A stretch of 23,885 bases of DNA, taken from positions 1 to 23,885 of the forward strand of contig NZ_CALNCS010000256.1 of assembly GCF_937875145.1 (NCBI RefSeq), given 5' to 3'. Below, piece by piece: positions 7,879-15,753 of this stretch; position 1 is the first letter of the stretch, and every line of letters begins with the position of its first letter. This DNA is from Alkalibaculum bacchi. Its GTDB lineage: Bacteria; Bacillota; Clostridia; Eubacteriales; Alkalibacteraceae. The notes beneath the pieces were generated by a model that did not search any database, was not told where the DNA came from, and was given only the letters and a program-made list of their open reading frames with translations. The position numbers and the translations under genes are program-made.

Positions 7879-8814
7879 TTATTGACCTCCTATTGTTTTT
7901 ATAGTATTTTCAAGAGACTTTATGTCTTCTACATTCAGGGCTTTTACACTTTTATCAATTCGCTTAAGAAATCCGCATAAAGTCTTTCCAGGTCCAATTT
8001 CTACAAAATGAGTAACTCCTTGAGAAATCATGTATTGAATACTTTGTTCCCATTTTACAGGAGAGATTACTTGCTTTACGAGGGTTTCTTTTAATAAAGA
8101 AAGTTGATTATAGGGCAGGGCGGTAACATTAGATACTATAGATGTGTTCCATGGTTGAAAAGAAATATCAATCATATGAGATTCTAATTTTTGAGCGGCA
8201 TCTTGCAGTAAAGATGTGTGGAAAGGACCACTGACATTTAATGGAATAGCCCGCTTTGCACCTTTATCTTTTGCTAAACTCATAGCGTATTGTACAGCTA
8301 AAGTCTCTCCGCCAATGACGATTTGACCATTGTAATTGTAATTAGCAGGTTGAACTACGCCTTTTGAAGAGGCCGCATCACAAACTTCTTCTACCACGCT
8401 ATTATCAAGACCCATAATAGCAGCCATAGCACCTTGACCAGTGGGTACAGCTTCTTCCATAAAAGTACCTCTATTGTATACAAGGGGAACTGCTGCACCA
8501 ATATCTAATACACCACTGGCAACTAGAGCCGAGTATTCACCAAGGCTTAGACCGGCGCAAAAGGCTGCTTTAATATTTTCTTTTTCTAAAACTTTTAGAG
8601 CTGCAATACTTGCCGTAAGAATGGCTGGTTGGGTATATTTTGTCTCATTAATTACGTTTTTAGAATCTTCAAAACAAACTTCCTTTATACTAAAGGGAAG
8701 TGAAGCATCGGCCATTTCAAAAATTGCCTTTGCTTCACTGAAGTTGTCATATAATTCTTTTCCCATGCCTTTGTATTGAGCCCCTTGTCCTGGAAACAAA
8801 AAAGCTATACTCAT
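7879..8814 (-). CDS. fabD: Malonyl-CoA:ACP transacylase
   Basis: FabD transfers malonyl from CoA to the phosphopantetheine of ACP, providing the extender for FabH and FabF. The 311-residue protein begins with IAFLFPGQGAQYKGMGKEL, has nucleophile Ser90 in GLSLGEYSAL and His199 in SGPFHTSLL, and ends with the VEIGPGKTL motif common to acyltransferases. AAGAGGTT precedes the ATG. It lies twelve bases after acpP, so carrier and loading enzyme are made together. Confidence 0.96.
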   Translation of the reverse strand: MSIAFLFPGQGAQYKGMGKELYDNFSEAKAIFEMADASLPFSIKEVCFEDSKNVINETKYTQPAILTASIAALKVLEKENIKAAFCAGLSLGEYSALVASGVLDIGAAVPLVYNRGTFMEEAVPTGQGAMAAIMGLDNSVVEEVCDAASSKGVVQPANYNYNGQIVIGGETLAVQYAMSLAKDKGAKRAIPLNVSGPFHTSLLQDAAQKLESHMIDISFQPWNTSIVSNVTALPYNQLSLLKETLVKQVISPVKWEQSIQYMISQGVTHFVEIGPGKTLCGFLKRIDKSVKALNVEDIKSLENTIKTIGGQ

Positions 8815-8826
8815 ACAAATAACCTC

Positions 8827-9057
8827 TTATTCTTGTTTGCTTTCGATGTAATTGATGATATCTTGTACAGTTGTTAATTGTGCTGTATCTTCTTCTGGTA
8901 TTTTGACATCAAATTCATCTTCAAAAGCCATGATTACTTCTACAACAGCAAGAGAATCTGCTCCTAAATCATCTTGAAGATGAGAATTCATATTAATTTG
9001 ATCTAATTCTACGCCTAATTCTTCTGCTAATATTTCCATTACTTTTTCTTTAACCAT
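8827..9057 (-). CDS. acpP: Acyl carrier protein
   Basis: ACP carries all fatty acid intermediates on a phosphopantetheine arm attached to the Ser of LGADSLAVVE (Ser35 with the start used here). The acidic helix II/III sequence FEDEFDVKIPEED is typical. I chose the ATG at 9057, giving 76 residues: GGAGG lies eight bases upstream of it. An upstream in-frame TTG at 9072 would place the ribosome binding site inside the coding region. The 71-base gap after fabH is the largest in the operon and contains TATAAT on the minus strand (9086-9091), so an internal promoter boosting ACP is possible but has no clear -35 box. Confidence 0.95.
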   Translation of the reverse strand: MVKEKVMEILAEELGVELDQINMNSHLQDDLGADSLAVVEVIMAFEDEFDVKIPEEDTAQLTTVQDIINYIESKQE

Positions 9058-9128
9058 TATAAAAACCTCCAAAATTTTTTAATTTATTATAAATCATGCC
9101 ATATTTTTTTAAGCATTACAAGCTTTAC

Positions 9129-10097
9129 TCAATATTCATACAATATAGAACCCCAGGTTAAGCCACCGCCAAAGCCAACCAAGATGATTTTGTCGCCAGA
9201 TTTTAGATTCTTTGTCTCATATAAATCATCTAAGGCTATACCAATACTGGCGGCAGAAGTATTTCCGTAGTGTTCTACATTCATATAGAATTTATCCAAC
9301 GGTATTTTCATGACTCGTGAAACTTTAGCGATAATTCTTTGATTTGCTTGATGGGGGACGATGTGTGCAATATCATCTATATTCAGATTGCATTTCTTCA
9401 ATACAAAGTCGATCGAATCTTTAATTGCAAAGGTTGCAAACTTAAAGATTTCAGAACCATTCATAGTCAAATACCGAGAAATCTCTTTTTTCTCTGCCCC
9501 AAAAGGATTTTCTAAGGGGACAGCTGGCAGATTAAGGTGGAGGAGTTTGTCACCAGATGAATTGGTGTAATCCGATAAGATTTTATCTTCTTCTCCATCT
9601 AAAATTACCGCTCCTGCACCATCTCCAAAGAGTACACAAGTACCTCTGTCTTCCCAATCTAATACTTTTGAGAATGTCTCAGCACCTACTATCAAGGCTC
9701 TTTTATGAGAGTGTGAAGAGATAAATTTATCCGCTATTTGTATTCCATATATCAGACCAGTACAGGCGGCGTTAATATCAAAGGATGTTACCTGCATATG
9801 GTCAATTCCCAGCTTGCTCTGTAGTAAGCAAGCTGTTGAGGGCATAAAATGATCCGGCGTGACAGTTGCCACGATGATGAGATCAATGGTATCAATGTCA
9901 ATATTGTTTTTTTCAATTGCATTTAAAGCTGCTTTATATGTTAAATCCAAAGTACTTTCACTTTGAGAAATGCGCCTTTTTCTAATGCCAGTTCTTGTGT
10001 AGATCCAATCATCGCTTGTATCGATGATCTTTTCTAAATCGAGATTTGAAACGGCAAGTTGGGGAGCATATTTTCCTGTAGCAATAATTTTGCTCAA
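9129..10097 (-). CDS. fabH: Beta-ketoacyl-ACP synthase III
   Basis: FabH starts fatty acid synthesis by condensing an acyl-CoA primer with malonyl-ACP. The 322-residue protein has the triad Cys112 (INAACTGLIYG), His249 (IVPHQANQRI) and Asn279 (HYGNTSAASIG), and GFGGGLTWGSILYEY at the C-terminus. AGGAGG precedes the ATG. It sits eighteen bases after accA, linking malonyl-CoA supply directly to initiation. Whether the primer is acetyl-CoA or a branched acyl-CoA cannot be told from sequence alone. Confidence 0.95.
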   Translation of the reverse strand: MSKIIATGKYAPQLAVSNLDLEKIIDTSDDWIYTRTGIRKRRISQSESTLDLTYKAALNAIEKNNIDIDTIDLIIVATVTPDHFMPSTACLLQSKLGIDHMQVTSFDINAACTGLIYGIQIADKFISSHSHKRALIVGAETFSKVLDWEDRGTCVLFGDGAGAVILDGEEDKILSDYTNSSGDKLLHLNLPAVPLENPFGAEKKEISRYLTMNGSEIFKFATFAIKDSIDFVLKKCNLNIDDIAHIVPHQANQRIIAKVSRVMKIPLDKFYMNVEHYGNTSAASIGIALDDLYETKNLKSGDKIILVGFGGGLTWGSILYEY

Positions 10098-10115
10098 AAT
10101 TTCCTCCTTCTAAGC

Positions 10116-10925
10116 CTAAACACCTATATTTCTAAATTTGTTGTATCTCTTCTTTAAAAGAGCTTTTATAGGAGTAGCTTTAAGAGCTTTTAGGGACTGT
10201 ATTAAACTCGCTTGTAAATTGTACATAATTCGTTCTGCATTTTTATCGATATCTGCTTCTTCTGGAATAATTTTATCAATAATGCCAAGTTCTAATAAAT
10301 CATAAGAAGTTAGCTTCATGAGTTCAGCGGCAGTTTTTGCCTTTGAACTATCCTTCCAAAGGATCGAAGCAAAGCCTTCAGGAGATAATATAGAAAAAAT
10401 GGAATACTCCATCATCCATATTTCATCTGCAATTGCTAATGCAAGGGCTCCACCACTTCCACCTTCACCAATAAAGACAGAAATTATGGGCGTTTGTAAA
10501 TTGGATAATTCAAATAAATTTGAGGCAATAGCATGGCCTTGACCTCTCTCTTCAGCACCAATACCACAAGCTGCACCAGGAGTGTCTACAAGACAGATAA
10601 TAGGACGATGGAATTTTTCAGCCTGTTTCATAAGTCTCAAAGCTTTTCGATATCCTTCTGGATGAGTCATGCCAAAATTTCTTTCGATATTTTCTTCTGT
10701 ATTTCTGCCCTTTTGTTGACCTATAATTGTGACGGGCATATCATCTAAGAGCGCAATTCCACCTATAATAGATTTGTCATCTCCATAACCTCGGTCTCCA
10801 TGGAACTCTATAAAGTTTGAAAACACTTTGTTAATATAGTCAAGAGCATTAGGCCTATGTACGCTCCTAGACTTTAAAACGTGTTCCCATATTTCATCAA
10901 TGGATCGAGTATTTGATTCTTTCAT
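10116..10925 (-). CDS. accA: Acetyl-CoA carboxylase carboxyltransferase subunit alpha
   Basis: With AccD this forms the carboxyltransferase that moves CO2 from carboxybiotin to acetyl-CoA. Crotonase-fold motifs include EFHGDRGYGDD, IGQQKGR, FGMTHPEGYRKALRLM and the oxyanion segment GEGGSGGALALAIAD. I place the start at the ATG at 10925: AGAGGTGAT lies directly before it at ideal spacing and overlaps the accD stop, giving a four-base gap. An in-frame ATG at 10940 would add five residues but has no ribosome binding site of its own and encodes the Shine-Dalgarno. Length about 269 residues is a little short of the roughly 320 in Gram-negatives, which is usual in Firmicutes. Confidence 0.94.
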   Translation of the reverse strand: MKESNTRSIDEIWEHVLKSRSVHRPNALDYINKVFSNFIEFHGDRGYGDDKSIIGGIALLDDMPVTIIGQQKGRNTEENIERNFGMTHPEGYRKALRLMKQAEKFHRPIICLVDTPGAACGIGAEERGQGHAIASNLFELSNLQTPIISVFIGEGGSGGALALAIADEIWMMEYSIFSILSPEGFASILWKDSSKAKTAAELMKLTSYDLLELGIIDKIIPEEADIDKNAERIMYNLQASLIQSLKALKATPIKALLKKRYNKFRNIGV

Positions 10926-10929
10926 TTCA

Positions 10930-11766
10930 TCACCTCTCATGGATATCGAGAATGTTATATAACATTTCTTTCATCTTTATTCTAGGCACAACGGAATCAA
11001 CAAATCCATGATTTTGTAGAAATTCTGCACTTTGAAATCCTTCGGGGAGTTCGTGTCCAGTGGTCTGTTTAATCACTCGAGGTCCGGCGAACCCAATTAA
11101 GGCGCCTGGTTCTGCTAAGATAATATCTCCTAGCATAGCGAAGCTAGCTGTTACTCCACCTGTAGTAGGATGAGTTAAGACGCTAATGTATAAAAGTCCA
11201 AGATCATGATGTCTTTTTAGGGCGCTGCTGACTTTCGCCATTTGCATAAGAGAATACATTCCTTCTTGCATTCTTGCCCCACCAGAAGTTGAAAAAATAA
11301 TCAAGGGTAGTTTAGCCTTTATAGATCGTTCTACTGCTTGAGTGATCTTTTCACCGACGACTGCGCCCATGCTGCCCATAAAGAAATAACTGTCCATGAC
11401 GGCAATGACGCATTTTTTGCCTTTAATTTCACCATAGCCTGTTACTACAGCTTCTTTTAAATTGGTATTCTTGGCCACATGAGATAATTTTTCACTGTAC
11501 TTTGGAAATTTTAAAATATTTTTAGATCTCATAGATCGATTAAATTCCCTAAAAGTATGTCGATCGATGGTAAAATCTATTCTTTGTATGGCGCTTAATC
11601 TAAAATAAAAACCGCACTTAGGGCAAATATAATTGCTATTATTCAAATCTTCATGGTAAATTAAGCTAGAGCAACTCTCACATTTCACATAAAGATAATC
11701 AGGTATATTTTTTTGCTCTAAAGTAGTAGGTTTGAATTTTTTGTTTTTATTTAAAAAAGTAAACAT
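10930..11766 (-). CDS. accD: Acetyl-CoA carboxylase carboxyltransferase subunit beta
   Basis: This is the zinc-ribbon subunit of the acetyl-CoA carboxylase transferase. Cys29, Cys32, Cys48 and Cys51 form the CX2C-X15-CX2C zinc site. The crotonase-fold part includes FSTSGGARMQEGMYSLMQMAK and GFAGPRVIKQTTGHELPEGFQ. The length of 278 residues is normal. It begins ten bases after accC with only a weak GAG-type ribosome binding site, so reinitiation after accC is likely. The stop codon is part of the accA ribosome binding site. Confidence 0.95.
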   Translation of the reverse strand: MFTFLNKNKKFKPTTLEQKNIPDYLYVKCESCSSLIYHEDLNNSNYICPKCGFYFRLSAIQRIDFTIDRHTFREFNRSMRSKNILKFPKYSEKLSHVAKNTNLKEAVVTGYGEIKGKKCVIAVMDSYFFMGSMGAVVGEKITQAVERSIKAKLPLIIFSTSGGARMQEGMYSLMQMAKVSSALKRHHDLGLLYISVLTHPTTGGVTASFAMLGDIILAEPGALIGFAGPRVIKQTTGHELPEGFQSAEFLQNHGFVDSVVPRIKMKEMLYNILDIHER

Positions 11767-11776
11767 AGTATCAACT

Positions 11777-13123
11777 CTATCTTAAAAGTTTATCTAAAAA
11801 TTTAGTGGTGATGTTTCCGTCAATAAAATCTTTATGTTCTATAATTTTTTTGAGTAGGGGTATATTGGTCTTTACTCCTGCTACAATCACTTCATCCAAG
11901 GCTACTTTCATTTTATCAATGGCTTCTTGTCGATCGTCTCCCCATGTGATGAGCTTACAAATCATAGAATCATAGTATAAGGGAATAAAATAATTTTGAT
12001 AGATATGAGAATCTACACGCACTCCCTTGCCTCCTGGAAGATGCAATTCTTTAATAAGACCTGCACTAGGAGTAAAATTAAAATCAGGGTCTTCTGCATT
12101 AATTCTACATTCTATAGCATGTCCTTTAATCACAATATCTTCCTGATCAAATGGAAGAGGAGCTCCCTCTGCAATCTTGATTTGTTGTTTTATTAAGTCT
12201 ACACCAGTAACCATTTCAGTTATAGGATGTTCTACTTGGATTCTAGTATTCATCTCCATAAAATAAAAATTAGAATCTTCGTCTAATAAGAACTCAATAG
12301 TGCCAGCATTGACATAGTTAATCGCTTTCGCAGCGCGAATAGCTGTTTCACCCATTTGAAGCCTTAGTTCATTGTCAATACAAGAAGCAGGTGCCTCTTC
12401 AACAACCTTTTGATTGTTTCGTTGAATGGAACATTCCCTATCATTTAGATGAATAACATTGCCATATGAGTCTGCTAGTATTTGAAACTCAATATGCCTA
12501 GATGCTTTAATATATTTTTCAATATAAATAGAGGCATCTCCAAAGGCATTTTCTGCCTCAGCTTTGGCTTGAAGCAGAAACTTTTCCATATCTTGCTGGG
12601 TCTCAATAATCCTCATACCTTTTCCGCCGCCACCTAAAGAAGCCTTTACGATGACAGGAAAGCCAATGGACGCGGCAATATCATTTGCCTCCTCTAAAGA
12701 GTGAATAACTCCATTGGAACCAGGAATAACGGGAACTTCATTACTTTGCATAATCTCTCTAGCTGTAGATTTGTTTCCAGCCATTCGTATGGCCTCAGAC
12801 GATGGACCGATAAACTGGATGCTGCACTCCTCACACATCTTAGCAAACTTGCTGTTTTCGGATAAAAAGCCATAACCAGGATGGATTGCATCAACAGCTA
12901 ATGCTACAGCAGCACTCATGATTCGTTCCATATTTAAATAACTTTCTTGGACAGGGCCTGGTCCTACGCAAATAGAGTAATCTGCTAATGCCACATGTAA
13001 GCTCTCTTTATCTGCAGTAGAATAGATACTAATGGTCTCAATGCCTAATTCCTTGCAAGCCCGAATAACTCGAACGGCAATCTCTCCTCTATTGGCAATA
13101 AGCACTCGACGTATTTTTGCCAT
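11777..13123 (-). CDS. accC: Acetyl-CoA carboxylase biotin carboxylase subunit
   Basis: This ATP-grasp enzyme carboxylates the biotin on AccB using bicarbonate and ATP. The 448-residue protein starts with the biotin carboxylase N-domain (RRVLIANRGEIAVRVIRACKE), has the glycine-rich lid GGGGKGM (164-170), RECSIQRNNQK (229-239) and the catalytic MNTRIQVEHP segment (291-300, Arg294). Its ATG overlaps the accB stop as TAATG, with GAGGAG just upstream. No biotinyl domain is fused, as expected with a separate accB. Confidence 0.96.
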   Translation of the reverse strand: MAKIRRVLIANRGEIAVRVIRACKELGIETISIYSTADKESLHVALADYSICVGPGPVQESYLNMERIMSAAVALAVDAIHPGYGFLSENSKFAKMCEECSIQFIGPSSEAIRMAGNKSTAREIMQSNEVPVIPGSNGVIHSLEEANDIAASIGFPVIVKASLGGGGKGMRIIETQQDMEKFLLQAKAEAENAFGDASIYIEKYIKASRHIEFQILADSYGNVIHLNDRECSIQRNNQKVVEEAPASCIDNELRLQMGETAIRAAKAINYVNAGTIEFLLDEDSNFYFMEMNTRIQVEHPITEMVTGVDLIKQQIKIAEGAPLPFDQEDIVIKGHAIECRINAEDPDFNFTPSAGLIKELHLPGGKGVRVDSHIYQNYFIPLYYDSMICKLITWGDDRQEAIDKMKVALDEVIVAGVKTNIPLLKKIIEHKDFIDGNITTKFLDKLLR

Positions 13124-13581
13124 TACTCCTCGTCTCCTATGATAAAGAGTTCTTGATCGTATTCAATTACTTCTAAATTAGAGGGGAGAATTTTCTTGAT
13201 TATTCCATTAGTAGGGCTTTTAATCTCATTGAAAATCTTCATCGCTTCAATAATACAGAGCACATCGCCCTCTTGAACCTTTTGACCAACAGATACAAAA
13301 GGCGCTACTTCAGGATCAGAAGATTCATAATAAATTCCAACTAAGGGGGATTTGACCACTGTGTCATTTTCGTTTGCAGATTCCGGCTCTACTTTTTCAA
13401 GTATAGGCTCTACCACATCTTGTTTTACTACATTAGGTATAGGAACACTATTTTCAGTATATACTAGGGATGAAGAATTTTTCGAAATGTATAATTTAAA
13501 GTCATCATCTTTAATCTTCAATTCTGTGATGCCTGTTGTATCAACTTTATCAATAAGCTTTATAATGTCTTCTACATTCAA
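13123..13581 (-). CDS. accB: Biotin carboxyl carrier protein of acetyl-CoA carboxylase
   Basis: AccB carries the biotin that shuttles between AccC and AccA/AccD. The C-terminal biotinyl domain has the biotinylation motif EAMK with Lys115. The CIIEAMKIFNEIKSPTNG context has Ile-Phe where Leu-Met is common. A Pro/Glu/Val-rich linker (about 45-75) separates a short N-terminal helix from the domain. Length 152 is normal. The start is a TTG at 13581: AGGAGG lies eight bases upstream and no in-frame ATG is near, while an out-of-frame ATG overlaps it. Use of TTG at the head of the operon may limit translation. It is the first gene of the ten-gene operon. Confidence 0.94.
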   Translation of the reverse strand: MNVEDIIKLIDKVDTTGITELKIKDDDFKLYISKNSSSLVYTENSVPIPNVVKQDVVEPILEKVEPESANENDTVVKSPLVGIYYESSDPEVAPFVSVGQKVQEGDVLCIIEAMKIFNEIKSPTNGIIKKILPSNLEVIEYDQELFIIGDEE

Positions 13582-13599
13582 ATTTTAGTCCTCCTACAT

Positions 13600-13617
13600 T
13601 TATACAATCTTGTATAA
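13600..13617. promoter_or_regulatory. Perfect 18-bp palindrome in the accB leader
   Basis: TTATACAATCTTGTATAA has two perfect 8-bp arms around a TC centre. It lies just upstream of the accB Shine-Dalgarno and downstream of the predicted operon start point. It could be a repressor operator or a small leader hairpin close to the ribosome binding site. No T run follows on the minus strand, so it is not a terminator. Confidence 0.45.
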
Positions 13618-13630
13618 TCGCATTAAATCC

Positions 13631-13643
13631 TTTGACAATCAAA
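13631..13643. promoter_or_regulatory. Candidate FabT-like operator between fabV and the acc-fab operon
   Basis: TTTGACAATCAAA is an inverted repeat (TTTGA/TCAAA) resembling the sites described for the MarR-family fatty acid regulator FabT. It overlaps the -35 box of fabV and lies near the predicted start point of the acc-fab transcript, so one bound protein could silence both units. No fabT, fapR or other regulator gene is present in the window. The regulator identity is inference. Confidence 0.5.
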
Positions 13644-13661
13644 GTATATTTGAAATATAAT
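13632..13661 (+). promoter_or_regulatory. fabV promoter
   Basis: Consensus TTGACA (13632-13637) and TATAAT (13656-13661) are 18 bases apart, which would start transcription about 60 bases upstream of the fabV ATG. Confidence 0.7.
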
Positions 13662-13682
13662 ACAAATATCTGTTGTTGTCAA
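13654..13682 (-). promoter_or_regulatory. acc-fab operon promoter
   Basis: On the minus strand TTGACA (13682-13677) and TATATT (13659-13654) are exactly 17 bases apart. The -10 box overlaps the fabV -10 box on the opposite strand, so the two polymerases would compete for the same DNA. The predicted start point near 13647 lies next to the palindrome at 13631-13643. Confidence 0.65.
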
Positions 13683-13727
13683 CAAATAATTAGTTACAAA
13701 AAACGACGTTTGGAGGCAAAGTGAAAT

Positions 13728-14921
13728 ATGATTATTAAGCCAGCGATTAAGAATAATATATGCGTTCGCGTTCATCCTATTGGATGCAAAGAAAATGTAA
13801 AAAGACAAATAGATTATGTTAAAGAAAAGGGAAGCTTTAAGGGCCCTAAAAATGTTTTGATCATAGGTGGATCTTCAGGATACGGTTTGGCTAGCAGGGT
13901 GACTTTAGGTTTTGGATGTCATGCCAATACCATAAATGTATCTTTTGAGATAGAACCCAAAAAAAACAAAACGGGCACTGCAGGTTGGTGGAATAATATA
14001 TTTTTTCAAAAGTTCGCTAAAGAAGAAGGCTTACAATACAAAGATTTTATTGGCGATGCTTTTTCCTTTGAAATGAAGGAGCAAGTAATAGACTACATTA
14101 AAAAAGAATACGGAAAAATTGACCTACTTGTTTACTCACTAGCATCTAATAGAAGAACAGATCCACTTACAGGAGAAACTTATATATCTAGTTTAAAAAG
14201 TATAGGCAAAACAGTTGATGGCTATAGTATTGACATTAACAAAGAGTGCCTAAAATATGAAAAGATGGAAGAAGCCACAGCAGAGGAAATTCAAAATACC
14301 ATTAAGGTCATGGGCGGAGAAGACTGGAATCTTTGGATAGATGCTCTAATGAAAGAAGACTTACTTGAAGAAGGTTTTAAAACCGTATCCTACACCTATT
14401 TAGGATCTCCTGCTACTTATGATATTTACCATGAGGGAACTATTGGCAAGGCAAAAGATCATTTAGAAGAAACGGCAAGAGCATTAAACACTACTCTTAA
14501 AGAAAAGTATGATGGTCAGGCTTCTATATCCGCTAGTAAGGCTATTGTTACAAAAGCTAGTATATACATTCCAATTTTTCCAGTCTATGGTGCCATTCTT
14601 TATAAGCTCATGAAAGAAGCAGGCACTCACGAGGGAGAGATCGAACAAAAGTATAGATTATTTAAAGACATGATCTACGGAGAAGATCCTATTATTGATG
14701 AGGTAGGAAGATACAGACCAGATCATCTAGAGCAAGACGAAGTTCTTCAAGAAAAGGTCAAGGAAATATTAAATAAAATAGATAATGATAATTTACATGA
14801 AGTATCTGATATAAAAGGATTTATTGATGATTTTATGAAAATAAATGGATTTAATTTTGACACTGTAGATTATGAAGAAGATGTGGATATGGAAACATTA
14901 AATGAGATAGAATTATATTAA
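13728..14921 (+). CDS. fabV: Trans-2-enoyl-ACP/CoA reductase FabV (TER family)
   Basis: This NADH-dependent reductase converts trans-2-enoyl thioesters to acyl thioesters, the last step of the elongation cycle. The 397-residue protein has the family start MIIKPAIKNNICVRVHPIGC, the nucleotide-binding GGSSGYGLAS (47-56), and the catalytic Tyr-X8-Lys: Tyr234 and Lys243 in YHEGTIGKAK. GGAGG lies eleven bases before the ATG. The acc-fab operon has no fabI, fabK or fabL, and fabV sits divergently beside it with interlocked promoters, so it most likely serves fatty acid synthesis. A second possibility is crotonyl-CoA reduction, since TER enzymes belong to the same family. FabV-type reductases are known to resist triclosan. 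Confidence 0.93.
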   Translation: MIIKPAIKNNICVRVHPIGCKENVKRQIDYVKEKGSFKGPKNVLIIGGSSGYGLASRVTLGFGCHANTINVSFEIEPKKNKTGTAGWWNNIFFQKFAKEEGLQYKDFIGDAFSFEMKEQVIDYIKKEYGKIDLLVYSLASNRRTDPLTGETYISSLKSIGKTVDGYSIDINKECLKYEKMEEATAEEIQNTIKVMGGEDWNLWIDALMKEDLLEEGFKTVSYTYLGSPATYDIYHEGTIGKAKDHLEETARALNTTLKEKYDGQASISASKAIVTKASIYIPIFPVYGAILYKLMKEAGTHEGEIEQKYRLFKDMIYGEDPIIDEVGRYRPDHLEQDEVLQEKVKEILNKIDNDNLHEVSDIKGFIDDFMKINGFNFDTVDYEEDVDMETLNEIELY

Positions 14922-14933
14922 AGAAAAATAATG

Positions 14934-14985
14934 AATGTAGAGTGGGGAGACCTGCTCTTTTTTTTATGCAGAAATTGTGAAATAT
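14934..14985 (+). repeat. Direct repeat copy 1, including the fabV terminator
   Basis: Bases 14934-14985 match 18822-18873 in 46 of 52 positions. The shared core is an 8-bp stem (14939-14946 with 14951-14958) with a GAGA loop and eight T residues, which acts as the fabV terminator. The second copy has a GGAA loop, also of the GNRA type. The two copies bracket the toxin island. Confidence 0.75.
14939..14965 (+). terminator. fabV rho-independent terminator
   Basis: An eight-pair stem, two of them G-T pairs, closed by a GAGA tetraloop and followed by TTTTTTTT. It begins 18 bases after the fabV stop. Confidence 0.8.
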
Positions 14986-15047
14986 GAGAATTGTAGATAT
15001 TTTATGTAAAGCTTATATATTTAGAATCAAGCTATAAATTAATGCTA

Positions 15048-15085
15048 TTGTAATCATTTTTTAATAGATTAAGAAATGATTACAA
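15048..15085. repeat. 15-bp inverted repeat at the left side of the toxin island
   Basis: Arms 15048-15062 and 15071-15085 pair over 15 positions (TTGTAATCATT/AATGATTACAA plus four more pairs, one G-T), with loop AATAGATT. It lies between the fabV terminator and the HEAT-like ORF. It may be a backup terminator or an element end. Confidence 0.55.
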
Positions 15086-15140
15086 CTAATTTAATGAAAT
15101 ATAATCCTTATGACTCTTATATAAAAAATGTAAAATTTTA

Positions 15141-15169
15141 TTGACGTATAATATAAAATATTGTATTAT
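15141..15169 (+). promoter_or_regulatory. Possible promoter of the HEAT-like ORF
   Basis: TTGACG (15141-15146) and TATTAT (15164-15169) are 17 bases apart. A separate TATAAT lies at 15147-15152. Either would start the RNA at or just before the apparent start of the ORF, which is odd for a normally translated gene and suggests the ORF has lost its 5' end. Confidence 0.35.
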
Positions 15170-15546
15170 TGGAAAAAATTACTTTTATTAAGTGGAAGGA
15201 GTATGAGCAAAGAAAAATATTAGGAAAAGAGGAAGCGGTAGAAGCTATAATAGGTATGATAAGAGATTCAAGGACAATAGGGCATAGAGGTACTCTCTTG
15301 TATGCATTACAACCTTTTGATTGTTCACAGTATATCGAGTTATTGATAGAGTGCGTGTGTAAAGGCAATTTTGAAGTAAGGAAAAATTCTTTCGAATTGT
15401 TAGCAAATTCAATTAAATCCGATATATCTATTCAGACCCAGTTAAAATTAATTCAATATGTGCATAACGAATTAGATGAATTAAAGGATAAAATCGAACT
15501 CACTTATGAAGTTCTTGAATTGCTTATAAATATTGACGACAAATAA
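15169..15546 (+). CDS. HEAT-like repeat protein, possibly an orphan immunity protein and 5'-truncated
   Basis: The function is not recognised. The 125-residue product is predicted to be all helical, with leucine-rich helix pairs such as RGTLLYALQPFD, YIELLIECVCKGNFEVRKNSFELLANSI and the C-terminal LTYEVLELLINIDDK, a pattern like HEAT-type repeats. Small helical proteins of this kind are frequent immunity proteins in Rhs/polymorphic toxin loci. The only start is a TTG at 15169 with no ribosome binding site. An in-frame TAA lies at 15154-15156, so the N-terminus may have been lost. It has its own terminator at 15629-15660 and precedes an Rhs fragment, the arrangement expected when an older toxin has been displaced. 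The immunity role is inference. Confidence 0.55.
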   Translation: MEKITFIKWKEYEQRKILGKEEAVEAIIGMIRDSRTIGHRGTLLYALQPFDCSQYIELLIECVCKGNFEVRKNSFELLANSIKSDISIQTQLKLIQYVHNELDELKDKIELTYEVLELLINIDDK

Positions 15547-15628
15547 GATAATATGAATTTTATTTATGAGGAATATAATGTAAATAAGAATGAGTTATAG
15601 CCAATATTGAATATGGATGGAATGTTTG

Positions 15629-15660
15629 AGACGAGGTTTTAATATGAGGCCTCGTCTTTT
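15629..15660 (+). terminator. Terminator behind the HEAT-like ORF
   Basis: AGACGAGG (15629-15636) pairs with CCTCGTCT (15650-15657), with a 13-base loop and a short TTTT end. It separates the HEAT-like ORF from the Rhs gene. Confidence 0.6.
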
Positions 15661-15753
15661 AAGCACTTCAATACAGATGTAATTGTGAGAACTTCAAGGG
15701 AAAATAAGACTATTCTGATTAAAGATATCATAAAAAGCTCCTCATAAAATGGG

